Made by a program: the position numbers and the translations under genes | Assembly: GCF_936933875.1 (NCBI RefSeq) | Contig: NZ_CAKZIK010000081.1 | Coordinates: forward strand, 1-24,243 | DNA length: 24,243 nucleotides | From: an uncultured Chryseobacterium sp. | Lineage (GTDB): Bacteria; Bacteroidota; Bacteroidia; Flavobacteriales; Weeksellaceae | Direction of reading: 5' to 3' | Notes under the pieces: generated by a model | What the model was told of the DNA's origin: nothing | Databases searched by the model: none | What the model saw: only the letters and a program-made list of their open reading frames with translations | Shown: positions 16,545 to 23,127 of the stretch, one piece after another | How the letters are laid out: each line of letters begins with the position of its first letter | How positions within the stretch are numbered: the first letter of the stretch is position 1

Positions 16545-16693
16545 GCACAACCGCAATCGCTGTCGCAATTCGTTCTTTTGCTGCTGAATTTTTTCGGTGC
16601 GAAATTCTTTTTAATGATTTTAAAAAGGGAATAACAAGCAAACAAAACGATTGCTGCGATAAGAATGTACTGTAAAAGAAGTGAACTGTCCAT
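16541..16693 (-). CDS. FeoB-associated Cys-rich membrane peptide
   Basis: This 50-residue gene is easily overlooked because of its length. The product has a short N-terminus (M-D-S-S-L-L-L-Q-Y), one membrane helix at about 5-26, a Lys-rich segment (K-I-I-K-K-N-F-A-P-K-K) and a Cys-rich tail C-D-S-D-C-G-C-A with three Cys (residues 43, 47 and 49). This layout is that of FeoB-associated Cys-rich membrane proteins found next to feoB. It starts 41 bp downstream of the feoB stop on the same strand, so it is probably the third gene of the feo operon. The tail may handle iron or its redox state; this is inference. Its stop codon overlaps that of the convergent DUF389 gene. Confidence 0.88.
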   Translation of the reverse strand: MDSSLLLQYILIAAIVLFACYSLFKIIKKNFAPKKFSSKRTNCDSDCGCA

Positions 16694-16734
16694 TTGATTT
16701 AAATTTTATTGAAAATCAGCAATTTCCGAACCAA

Positions 16735-18771
16735 TTATTTAAAAATTTGATAAACAATCATCGAAGCGATATAAGCTAAGCTTGACATTCCGAATAATTG
16801 AATCATGGTCCATTTCCACGATTTTGTTTCGCGATAAACCACAGCCAAAGTCGAAACACATTGCATTGCAAACGCATAGAAAAACAAAATGGAAATCCCG
16901 GTCGCAAAACTGAAAACTTTCTCCCCATTTGGTTTCACATCGTTGCGCATTTTATCAATGACTTTACCTTCCGGAGCATCATCATCCAGTGAATATAGTG
17001 TGGACATTGTTCCTACAAAAACTTCACGTGCAACGAAGCTTGTTAAAATTCCAACGCCCATTTTCCAGTCATAACCCAATGGAGCAATTGCAGGCTCAAT
17101 GGATTTTCCCATTTTCGCAAGGTAAGAGTTTTCCAGTTTTACATCACTTGCAACCAACTGATTTGGTTTTTCTTTCGGCCCGAAATAACTGAATGCCCAA
17201 ATAATAATACTGATGATGAAAATAATTTTTCCGGCTCCGGTGATAAATTCCCAAACTTTTCCAAGAGTCAGTTTAAAATCATACCCGAAAAGCGGCATTT
17301 TATAAGTTGGTAAATCCATCACAAGGAAAGATTTGCCTTTATTTTTAATGAATTTTTTCAGAATTAATGAAGCCAAAAGGGACATCACAAATCCTAAGAT
17401 ATACATCGAAAGCAGCGCCAAAGCTTTATAGCTGATTCCGCCAAAATATTTGTCGGGAATAATAAGCCCAATAATAATACTGTACACAGGAAGTCGTGCA
17501 GAACACGTCATGAAAGGTGTTACGAGAATCGTAATCAGTCTTTCCTTGACGTTTTCGATATTTCTTGTGGACATAATCGCCGGAATTGCACAAGCAGTTC
17601 CGGAAACGAGCGGAACAATACTTTTTCCGTTCAGTCCGAAAGGGCGTAAAAACCTGTCCATCAGGAAAATAACTCTGGCCATATAACCCGAATCTTCTAA
17701 GAGATAAAGAAAGTACAACAAAATTCCAATTTGTGGAGCGAAAATGACAATTCCGCCGATTCCCGGTATAATGCCGTTGGTAATTAATGAATTAATTGGA
17801 CCTTCAGGAAGACTGTCTTTTGCGGTATTAGAAAGCCAAAGGAAAAAACTGTCAATCCAATTCATTGGATATTCCGCTAAGAAAAATACGCTTTGGAAAA
17901 TGACAAGTAGAATAGCCGCAAAAATTACGTATCCCCAAAATTTATGAACCAAAATTTTGTCGAGTTTTTCCGTCAGAAGTTCTTTAAACTGAGGTTTTTT
18001 GGAAATAGTTTTCGAAATTATTTTATCAATATTCTGATAACGTCGGATGGTTTCCTGTGTTTGTAATCTTTTCGGAACCAAACATTTACGATCGTCATCA
18101 TTCATCTGTTCCTTTACACTTTCAAGCTTTCCCAGATAGGTGTCGGAAGAAAGTAACGTCCAGACTTTATATTGATTGTTTTCCTTCGTGTTCGATAAAA
18201 TTTTAAAAATCAAACCTTTCTGTTCAACGGGGATTTCAAAGGACACTTTTTCGGAGGTTTTGAAATCATTGTTGAAAACCGCTTCGCGAATGTCATCAAT
18301 TCCAAGATTTTCTTTGGCGTTGGTTTGAAAAACTTTTACTTCAAGGTTTTCTGAAAGTTGCTGCAAATCAATATTTATTCCGCGTCTTTCTGCTTGATCA
18401 ATTTGGTTCACTACCAAAATCACCGGAATTCCTAAATCCTGAATCTGCTGGAAAAGAAGCAATCCTCTTTTAATGCTCAAAGCTTCCAAAAGATAGATGA
18501 CACCGTCGTAATTTTGCTGTTCTTCTACCAAAAATTTGGTAAAAATCGCCTCGTCTTCGGAACTGGGATAGATGCTGTAAGAACCGGGTAAATCTATTAC
18601 TTCAACATTTTCACCCTTGTAATCGTAATTTCCCGAATGACTTGCTACCGTAACACCTGCGTAATTACCTGTTTTCTGTCTTTTGTTGCACAGCAAATTG
18701 AAAACGGTGGATTTCCCTACATTGGGATTTCCTACGAGGAGAACTTTCTTATTTTTTTCGGTGTGCTGCAT
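16735..18771 (-). CDS. feoB: Ferrous iron transport protein B (GTPase permease)
   Basis: FeoB moves Fe(II) across the inner membrane. The 678-residue product has an N-terminal G domain with G1 G-N-P-N-V-G-K-S (14-21), the switch Thr41 in G-V-T-V, G3 D-L-P-G (60-63) and G4 N-Q-I-D (122-125), then the helical regulatory domain. The membrane part starts at about residue 275, with two Gate regions containing conserved Cys-Pro-Ala-like elements: V-S-G-T-A-C-A-I-P-A-I-M-S-T-R and the F-M-T-C-S-A-R-L-P-V segment. Length and motifs are complete. feoA lies 33 bp upstream and the Cys-rich peptide 41 bp downstream, forming an operon. Confidence 0.97.
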   Translation of the reverse strand: MQHTEKNKKVLLVGNPNVGKSTVFNLLCNKRQKTGNYAGVTVASHSGNYDYKGENVEVIDLPGSYSIYPSSEDEAIFTKFLVEEQQNYDGVIYLLEALSIKRGLLLFQQIQDLGIPVILVVNQIDQAERRGINIDLQQLSENLEVKVFQTNAKENLGIDDIREAVFNNDFKTSEKVSFEIPVEQKGLIFKILSNTKENNQYKVWTLLSSDTYLGKLESVKEQMNDDDRKCLVPKRLQTQETIRRYQNIDKIISKTISKKPQFKELLTEKLDKILVHKFWGYVIFAAILLVIFQSVFFLAEYPMNWIDSFFLWLSNTAKDSLPEGPINSLITNGIIPGIGGIVIFAPQIGILLYFLYLLEDSGYMARVIFLMDRFLRPFGLNGKSIVPLVSGTACAIPAIMSTRNIENVKERLITILVTPFMTCSARLPVYSIIIGLIIPDKYFGGISYKALALLSMYILGFVMSLLASLILKKFIKNKGKSFLVMDLPTYKMPLFGYDFKLTLGKVWEFITGAGKIIFIISIIIWAFSYFGPKEKPNQLVASDVKLENSYLAKMGKSIEPAIAPLGYDWKMGVGILTSFVAREVFVGTMSTLYSLDDDAPEGKVIDKMRNDVKPNGEKVFSFATGISILFFYAFAMQCVSTLAVVYRETKSWKWTMIQLFGMSSLAYIASMIVYQIFK

Positions 18772-18804
18772 CTTTTAAGAAACGAACGAGCCAAGGGCAC
18801 GTTC

Positions 18805-19056
18805 CTACATTTTTTCTACGATAATAAATCTTGCTTCTTCTTCGCGAAGGGCAATTCTGCTTTTTTCGTCACCAAATTCGATGTAAAGAGGACCTTTGAA
18901 AGGTGCCTGATAAAGGATTCTAAAACTAGTTTCGGGCAAAAGTCCCATTTCAATTATTTTGCTGGGCATTTTGAGGTCTTCATTTTCGTAGCCCACAATT
19001 TTCCCCAGTTTTTCTTTCGGGAAGCAGCAAAGTTTATTGGAAATGTCTCTTTTCAA
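18805..19056 (-). CDS. feoA: Ferrous iron transport protein A
   Basis: FeoA is a small SH3-like cytoplasmic protein needed for FeoB activity. The 83-residue product has the family blocks L-G-K-I-V-G-Y, I-I-E-M-G-L-L-P (the conserved M-G-x-x-P turn), A-P-F-K-G-P-L-Y-I-E-F and I-A-L-R-E-E-E-A-R-F-I. Two Cys sit at positions 10-11, before the domain, and their role is unknown. It is the first gene of the feo operon: a predicted -7 box lies 16 bp upstream of its ATG and a 17-bp palindrome just beyond that. Confidence 0.93.
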   Translation of the reverse strand: MKRDISNKLCCFPKEKLGKIVGYENEDLKMPSKIIEMGLLPETSFRILYQAPFKGPLYIEFGDEKSRIALREEEARFIIVEKM

Positions 19057-19072
19057 TCCTATAATTTGAACT

Positions 19073-19081
19073 GCAAATATA
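19073..19081 (-). promoter_or_regulatory. -7 promoter box for the feoAB operon
   Basis: On the minus strand this reads TATATTTGC, an exact TAnnTTTG(C) match, 16 bp before the feoA start codon. No TTG is seen at the -33 position, where the region is taken up by the palindrome at 19087-19103. Confidence 0.6.
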
Positions 19082-19086
19082 TGTTA

Positions 19087-19103
19087 TTTAAATTAAATCT
19101 AAA
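19087..19103. promoter_or_regulatory. Candidate operator of the feo operon (17-bp palindrome)
   Basis: TTTAAAT-TAA-ATCTAAA is an inverted repeat with 6 of 7 bases matching in each half. It lies 5 bp upstream of the feoA -7 box, between it and the expected -33 position, where a repressor would block RNA polymerase. A metal-responsive DtxR/MntR- or Fur-type regulator is a reasonable guess given the operon. In such AT-rich DNA a chance palindrome is possible. Confidence 0.45.
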
Positions 19104-19133
19104 TAAGAGATTTGCTTAAACTGATAATTTTCA

Positions 19134-19164
19134 TAAAAAACCTGAAACAAAAACTTGCTTCAGG
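19134..19164 (-). terminator. Rho-independent terminator after the GLPGLI gene
   Basis: On the minus strand CCTGAAGCAAG pairs with TTGTTTCAGG (G-T pair inside) and is followed by a run of six T, 34 bp after the GLPGLI stop codon. It insulates feoA, which is transcribed in the same direction. Confidence 0.85.
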
Positions 19165-19197
19165 CCTCCAAAAAATATAGTTTGTTAATATGAATTC

Positions 19198-20106
19198 TTA
19201 TTTCCCTTTCTTTTTTGTTGCGGGAGGTGTTTCTGCTGCAACTTCAATAGGGTTGTTATTGGCATCGTAGAAATCGCGCATCATTTTTTCCTGTTGTTTT
19301 ACCATTTCGCCTATAGTTGAATCGCTTCCTGGCAATTTTTGAGACATCATTTCGGGAGTGAAGTACGGTCTTGCGGTTGCAAATGGATCTTTTTTATAAT
19401 CGCCCAGCGTTTTATCGAACTTTTCTCTGGTTATTACCTGAACTGCTCCGCCGGTTCCTCCTGGTGTTACGGTTTCTGCATAAGAAAATTCGCTGTAATC
19501 CGCTACTTTTTTATTTCCTTTAAGCTCCCAAGAATAGTTTTTTCCTTCGTCTTCAATTTTCACAATCAATCCTGGAAGTCCGTAGAATTTATAAGGTCCG
19601 TCCTGAAATGGAATGTCTGATGCAAACCAAGCTGTCCATTTTCTACCGCCGTATTCTGTAGTTGCTTTTTGGGTATTGTAGGTTCCTATTTTCTGTTTTT
19701 CAGGAAGAATATTCCAGTTAAACTTAAGATTTTCGTCATATCCAATGTTTACCGGTGTAAAACCGTTGGCAACACGGTCAACAAACTGTAATTTCATGTC
19801 CGGATAAAACTTATAAATTTTTTCAGAAAACTTCGGCATTTTGATAGACTTGCTAATATCCTTATAAAGACCAGTCTTTTTCATTGTTTCAATTTCTGCC
19901 TTCATGATAGAATCCTGCGCACTCATCGTGAAATCCTTGTAAATAGATTTCTCTTTTGTAATGTCGAGTACGGTAAGTACTTTGTCTAGGTTTTCTACTT
20001 CTTTTTTAGGTTTGAAGGTTAATTCATAGAAAAAACGGTTGGCTGTTTCCTGAGCCTGAACTCCAAATGCAATTAGAAGCACGAATACTGAAATAAACTT
20101 TTTCAT
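19198..20106 (-). CDS. GLPGLI family secreted protein
   Basis: The 302-residue product has a signal peptide (residues 1-18, ending V-Q-A-Q) and the family signature F-Y-G-L-P-G-L-I-V-K-I-E-D near residue 175, along with the N-terminal F-F-Y-E-L-T-F-K-P-K strand and W-N-I-L-P-E-K. The family is found in Bacteroidota and its function is unknown; export to the periplasm or cell surface is likely. The C-terminus is charged and Lys-rich (P-A-T-K-K-K-G-K). It appears to be a single-gene unit: a terminator follows and a hairpin separates it from the DUF2520 gene upstream. Confidence 0.9.
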   Translation of the reverse strand: MKKFISVFVLLIAFGVQAQETANRFFYELTFKPKKEVENLDKVLTVLDITKEKSIYKDFTMSAQDSIMKAEIETMKKTGLYKDISKSIKMPKFSEKIYKFYPDMKLQFVDRVANGFTPVNIGYDENLKFNWNILPEKQKIGTYNTQKATTEYGGRKWTAWFASDIPFQDGPYKFYGLPGLIVKIEDEGKNYSWELKGNKKVADYSEFSYAETVTPGGTGGAVQVITREKFDKTLGDYKKDPFATARPYFTPEMMSQKLPGSDSTIGEMVKQQEKMMRDFYDANNNPIEVAAETPPATKKKGK

Positions 20107-20220
20107 TTTGAATGATTTTTACAATTAGTTTCAATACTGATCTTTTTGTTACAAAAAATTTTTCTAACACTCATGATGTAAGTTTCTCAATTTACAGAAC
20201 TGTTAAGCTAATAAATGATG

Positions 20221-20243
20221 AATCCCGGCTAAAACCGGGATTT
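20221..20243. terminator. Hairpin terminator after the DUF2520 gene
   Basis: AATCCCGG and CCGGGATT form an 8-bp stem with a 6-nt loop directly after the stop codon (20245-20247) of the minus-strand gene. The longest T-run is on the plus side, so on the minus strand it is U-poor; it may work in either direction. Its stem resembles that of the actF terminator. Confidence 0.65.
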
Positions 20244-20244
20244 T

Positions 20245-20994
20245 TTATTGATACATTTTCTTGATAGACTCATTCATTAAATCATAAATTTTTCGGTGTT
20301 CTTCCAAAGTGATTAGTTCTTCATGCAATTTCATAATACGTTCATCATTTCTCACAGCAGGTCCTGTTTGTGCAGATTTCGGATCGAGATGATGAATTTT
20401 TTGTGTTGTTTCATCAATTAAAGGAAGAAAATACTCAAAAGGAATATTTTGAGAATCAGAAATTTCTTTCGCTCTTGCGTAAAGATGATTCACGAAATTA
20501 CAGGCAAAAACAGCGGTGAGGTGAATGTATTTTCTTTTCTCGTAAGAACTTTCCATTACATTTTCGGAAATAGATGCGGCTAGATTTTTAAGAATATTTA
20601 AATCAAATTCATTTTCAGCTTCTACAAAAAATGGAATGGTTTCGTAATCCAGTTCTTTTGTTTTCGAAAAAGTTTGTAAAGGATAAAAACTGGCTTTTCT
20701 GTAATTTCCTTCCAAGCTTTCTTTCGGTAAAGAACCTGAGGTATGTGCAACTAAAGCACTGGAGGAAGTAATATGTTTTGACACTTCAGCCACAGAAGAA
20801 TCACTCACTGCGATAAGATAAAAATCCGCATCTGCAATTTCCTTAGTAGAATAGGGAATTTCGAGTTCCTCTGATATTTTTCGAAGTTCTTCAGCGTTAC
20901 GGCCAAAAATTTGTACCACTTCATTGTTGCTTAAAGTAAATGATTTGGCTAAATGATAAGCTACATTTCCGGAACCTATAATCACAGTTTTCAT
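20245..20994 (-). CDS. Rossmann-fold oxidoreductase-like protein with DUF2520 domain
   Basis: The 249-residue product has an N-terminal NAD(P)-binding fold with G-S-G-N-V-A-Y-H-L-A (residues 7-16), then the A-V-S-D-S-S-V and H-T-S-G-S-L-P segments, and a helical C-terminal DUF2520 domain with H-L-T-A-V-F-A-C-N-F-V-N-H-L-Y and the Q-T-G-P-A-V-R-N-D motif. It resembles pyrroline-5-carboxylate and ketopantoate reductase relatives; the substrate is unknown. A TACTTTTG box ends 5 bp before its ATG (bases 20999-21006), so the transcript may be leaderless or nearly so. Confidence 0.88.
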   Translation of the reverse strand: MKTVIIGSGNVAYHLAKSFTLSNNEVVQIFGRNAEELRKISEELEIPYSTKEIADADFYLIAVSDSSVAEVSKHITSSSALVAHTSGSLPKESLEGNYRKASFYPLQTFSKTKELDYETIPFFVEAENEFDLNILKNLAASISENVMESSYEKRKYIHLTAVFACNFVNHLYARAKEISDSQNIPFEYFLPLIDETTQKIHHLDPKSAQTGPAVRNDERIMKLHEELITLEEHRKIYDLMNESIKKMYQ

Positions 20995-20998
20995 TCAA

Positions 20999-21006
20999 CA
21001 AAAGTA
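20999..21006 (-). promoter_or_regulatory. -7 promoter box very close to the DUF2520 start codon
   Basis: On the minus strand TACTTTTG is followed by TTGA and then ATG. With transcription normally starting about 6-8 bases after this box, the mRNA would begin at or beside the start codon. Confidence 0.45.
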
Positions 21007-21090
21007 AAGAAATAAAAGGTTTGGTTCGAAAATTGAAAATTTAATTTAACTTTAAGGCTAAAATAAAATCAAACCCACGTAAGCATCTCC

Positions 21091-21642
21091 ATGAAGAGTA
21101 AGGATAAGGAAATTATCGACATGATGGCTGAAGAACGAACCCGAGAAAAAGGGCTTCGTTTGATGATGGATGCTTACCAGAGCAGGTTATATTGGCATAT
21201 ACGGAGATTTGTTTTAGACCACGATTTGTCGCAGGATATTTTGCAGGAAACTTTTATTAAAGCGTACCAGAATTTCCACCAGTTCAAGCAGGACAGTCAG
21301 TTATACACTTGGCTGTACAGAATTGCAACCAATGAATCTCTTCAGCAAATCAACAAGAACAAGAAAATGCAGAAGGCAGATGATGAAGCAGGAGCTTATC
21401 TCGCAAATATCCCTGCAGAAAGCGTAAACGCAGATGCAGAAGAAATACAGTTGTTATTGCAGAACGCAATACAAACACTGCCGGAAAAGCAAAGACTCGT
21501 TTTTAATATGAGATATTACGATGATTTGCCTTATGAAGAGATGAGCAAAATATTGGATATGTCGGTTGGAACTTTAAAAACCAACTACCATTATGCCAAA
21601 CAAAAGATTGAAGATTATATAAAAGAGAATTACGAAGAGTAA
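21091..21642 (+). CDS. ECF-type RNA polymerase sigma factor
   Basis: The 183-residue product is a group 4 (ECF) sigma factor. Region 2 is at about 25-90, with F-V-L-D-H-D-L-S-Q-D-I-L-Q-E-T-F-I-K-A-Y and T-W-L-Y-R-I-A-T-N, which bind core enzyme and the -10 element. Region 4 is at about 125-178, with L-P-E-K-Q-R-L-V-F-N-M-R-Y-Y and the helix-turn-helix Y-E-E-M-S-K-I-L-D-M-S-V-G-T-L-K-T. It lies 11 bp before a single-pass membrane protein and a secreted protein, the usual setting for envelope-stress sensing. A weak promoter-like TAACTTTA lies at 21047-21054. Confidence 0.93.
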   Translation: MKSKDKEIIDMMAEERTREKGLRLMMDAYQSRLYWHIRRFVLDHDLSQDILQETFIKAYQNFHQFKQDSQLYTWLYRIATNESLQQINKNKKMQKADDEAGAYLANIPAESVNADAEEIQLLLQNAIQTLPEKQRLVFNMRYYDDLPYEEMSKILDMSVGTLKTNYHYAKQKIEDYIKENYEE

Positions 21643-21653
21643 ATTTTTTCAGA

Positions 21654-22295
21654 ATGATGAAAAATTTTGATATAGAAAATCTGGAACGTAAAAACATCTT
21701 TACAACTCCCGATAACTTTTTTGATAAAGTTCAGGAGAATGTATTAAAAGAAACCGTTCACCAACAGAAAGACATAAAAATAACAGAAGCAAAACCGGCA
21801 AAAGTTTTCAAACTAAATTGGGTTTATGCAGCAGCTGCAGCTTTGGCAATGATTTTTGGATTGGGATATTTTCTGAACAGCAATAATACAGAATTTTCCG
21901 TACCGAATACAGTTGCAAACGTAGAACAAAATAAAGTTGTGGAAAAGCCATCAACTCCGGAAGTTGATCCGGTTCAAACTATTGCGGATTTGAATAAGAC
22001 AGGTGCTGTTACAGAACCTTCCAACCAAAATTTAACTTTAGCACAAAATGATAATCCTAAAAATGAAGCAAGAGGTCAAAGCAGAAATATTGAAACGGGA
22101 ATGGCTCCAAAAATAGTATCGACTTACTCAGCTCCACAAAATGAAGCGAAAATGAGGGTGAAAACTGCAGCAATTACAGCAGCAGCTCCGGACGAAGCTT
22201 TAATGGATGAGGTGCTTTCAAGTTTCACTTATGCAGAATTGAAAGAAGCGTCAAAAAATACAGAACAGGACGTTTATTTGGATTTATACAACTAA
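21654..22295 (+). CDS. Single-pass membrane protein, putative anti-sigma factor
   Basis: The 213-residue product starts M-M-K-N-F-D-I-E-N-L-E-R-K-N (a second Met is at 21657). It has a cytoplasmic segment of about 54 residues, one membrane helix at about 55-74 (V-Y-A-A-A-A-A-L-A-M-I-F-G-L-G-Y), and a periplasmic part of low complexity rich in Asn, Thr and Glu, ending Y-L-D-L-Y-N. No zinc-binding anti-sigma motif (HxxxCxxC) is visible. The topology and its place directly after an ECF sigma gene, with 11 bp between them, are the only grounds for calling it an anti-sigma factor. Confidence 0.6.
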   Translation: MMKNFDIENLERKNIFTTPDNFFDKVQENVLKETVHQQKDIKITEAKPAKVFKLNWVYAAAAALAMIFGLGYFLNSNNTEFSVPNTVANVEQNKVVEKPSTPEVDPVQTIADLNKTGAVTEPSNQNLTLAQNDNPKNEARGQSRNIETGMAPKIVSTYSAPQNEAKMRVKTAAITAAAPDEALMDEVLSSFTYAELKEASKNTEQDVYLDLYN

Positions 22296-22302
22296 TACGA
22301 AC

Positions 22303-22851
22303 ATGAAAAAAATTATATTAACATTCATCATCGCTATCTTTTCGGTAGGCTTTGCTTCCGCGCAGGTCAAAAAAATAGACTGGAAGAAAGTAAGCCCGGA
22401 GAAAAGAAAAGAGATGATTAACAATATGAATCCGGAAGAACGTAAGGAGCTTTTAAAGCAGTTTCGCGAAAATATGCTGGTGGAAGAACTGAATGTTGAA
22501 GATGAAGACCAGGAAGAATTCAAGAAAGTGTACAATGAATATGTGGACGCTCAGAAAAAGATAAAAGACCAGTTTGATAATAATTTCAACCCGGATTCAC
22601 TTTCCGATGACGAAGCCAAGAAAAAATTAGAAGAAAGCTTCGAGGTAGGTCAGAAATTATTAGACAACAGAAGAGCATATTCAAGAAAAATGCAGACGGT
22701 GGTAAGACCACAGCAAGTGCTCAAAATGTTCAAAAATGAGGGCATGATGCGCGAAAAAATGATAGACCGTAGAATAGACGGCGGAAGAGATAATAATTCC
22801 ACCAGAGCAGGCGGAGGTTTCAGAACTCCTGCACCTTCTCGCGGAAGATAA
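22303..22851 (+). CDS. Secreted helical protein of the sigma-factor operon
   Basis: The 182-residue product has a signal peptide (M-K-K-I-I-L-T-F-I-I-A-I-F-S, cleaved after about F-A-S-A), then a charged, mostly helical region with Glu/Lys-rich segments (N-P-E-E-R-K-E-L-L-K-Q-F-R) and a C-terminal tail rich in Arg and Gly (G-G-R-D-N-N ... P-S-R-G-R). The overall form, a small periplasmic all-helical protein behind an ECF sigma and membrane partner, recalls Spy/CpxP-type sensors, but I see no family motif that proves it. It lies 7 bp after the preceding gene and ends the operon at the hairpin at 22887. Confidence 0.7.
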   Translation: MKKIILTFIIAIFSVGFASAQVKKIDWKKVSPEKRKEMINNMNPEERKELLKQFRENMLVEELNVEDEDQEEFKKVYNEYVDAQKKIKDQFDNNFNPDSLSDDEAKKKLEESFEVGQKLLDNRRAYSRKMQTVVRPQQVLKMFKNEGMMREKMIDRRIDGGRDNNSTRAGGGFRTPAPSRGR

Positions 22852-22886
22852 GATACCCCATAATAGTTTATTTTTTTAATGTTAGG

Positions 22887-22915
22887 CGACCTTTACAAAT
22901 TTTTTGTGAGGGTCG
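22887..22915 (+). terminator. Terminator of the sigma-factor operon
   Basis: CGACCTTTACAAA pairs with TTTGTGAGGGTCG (11 Watson-Crick pairs and two G-T pairs) and is followed by TTTAATTTT, 35 bp after the last stop codon. Confidence 0.8.
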
Positions 22916-22973
22916 TTTAATTTTGGGCAATTTTCTTTTTCGCCAACGCTTTTGCCTTTGCTCAAAAGAAACC

Positions 22974-23052
22974 GGGCTGTTCATTGCAATTCCTCGTTCT
23001 GCGGCCCCACTGCGTTCCGCCGCATCACTGCGGGATTTTCATTGCCATCCCT
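22974..23052. repeat. GC-rich intergenic repeat upstream of lepA
   Basis: Two diverged copies of one 21-base unit, GGGCTGTTCATTGCAATTCCT (22974-22994; 16 of 21 bases shared) and GGGATTTTCATTGCCATCCCT (23032-23052), lie 58 bp apart. Between them TGCGGC (23000-23005) and GCCGCA (23019-23024) form a 6-bp stem with a 13-nt loop. The block is clearly richer in GC than its surroundings and has no convincing coding frame. It resembles dispersed intergenic repeats I recall from flavobacterial genomes; that resemblance is from memory. Confidence 0.6.
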
Positions 23053-23101
23053 ATCGCGCAACAAGGGTGGAAAAAATCAGAAAAATCCGGCAAAAAATCC
23101 C

Positions 23102-23109
23102 TAAATTTG
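23102..23109 (+). promoter_or_regulatory. -7 promoter box for lepA
   Basis: TAAATTTG(C) lies 18 bp before the lepA ATG at 23128, just downstream of the GC-rich repeat. No TTG is seen at the ideal -33 position. Confidence 0.55.
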
Positions 23110-23127
23110 CAAACTATTTAATTATTG

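Noticed and set aside
18772..18804. An inverted repeat (GAACG/CGTTC) between feoA and feoB as a terminator or attenuator
   Set aside because: The 5-bp stem is short and has no T-run on the transcribed strand; the genes are 33 bp apart and belong to one operon.
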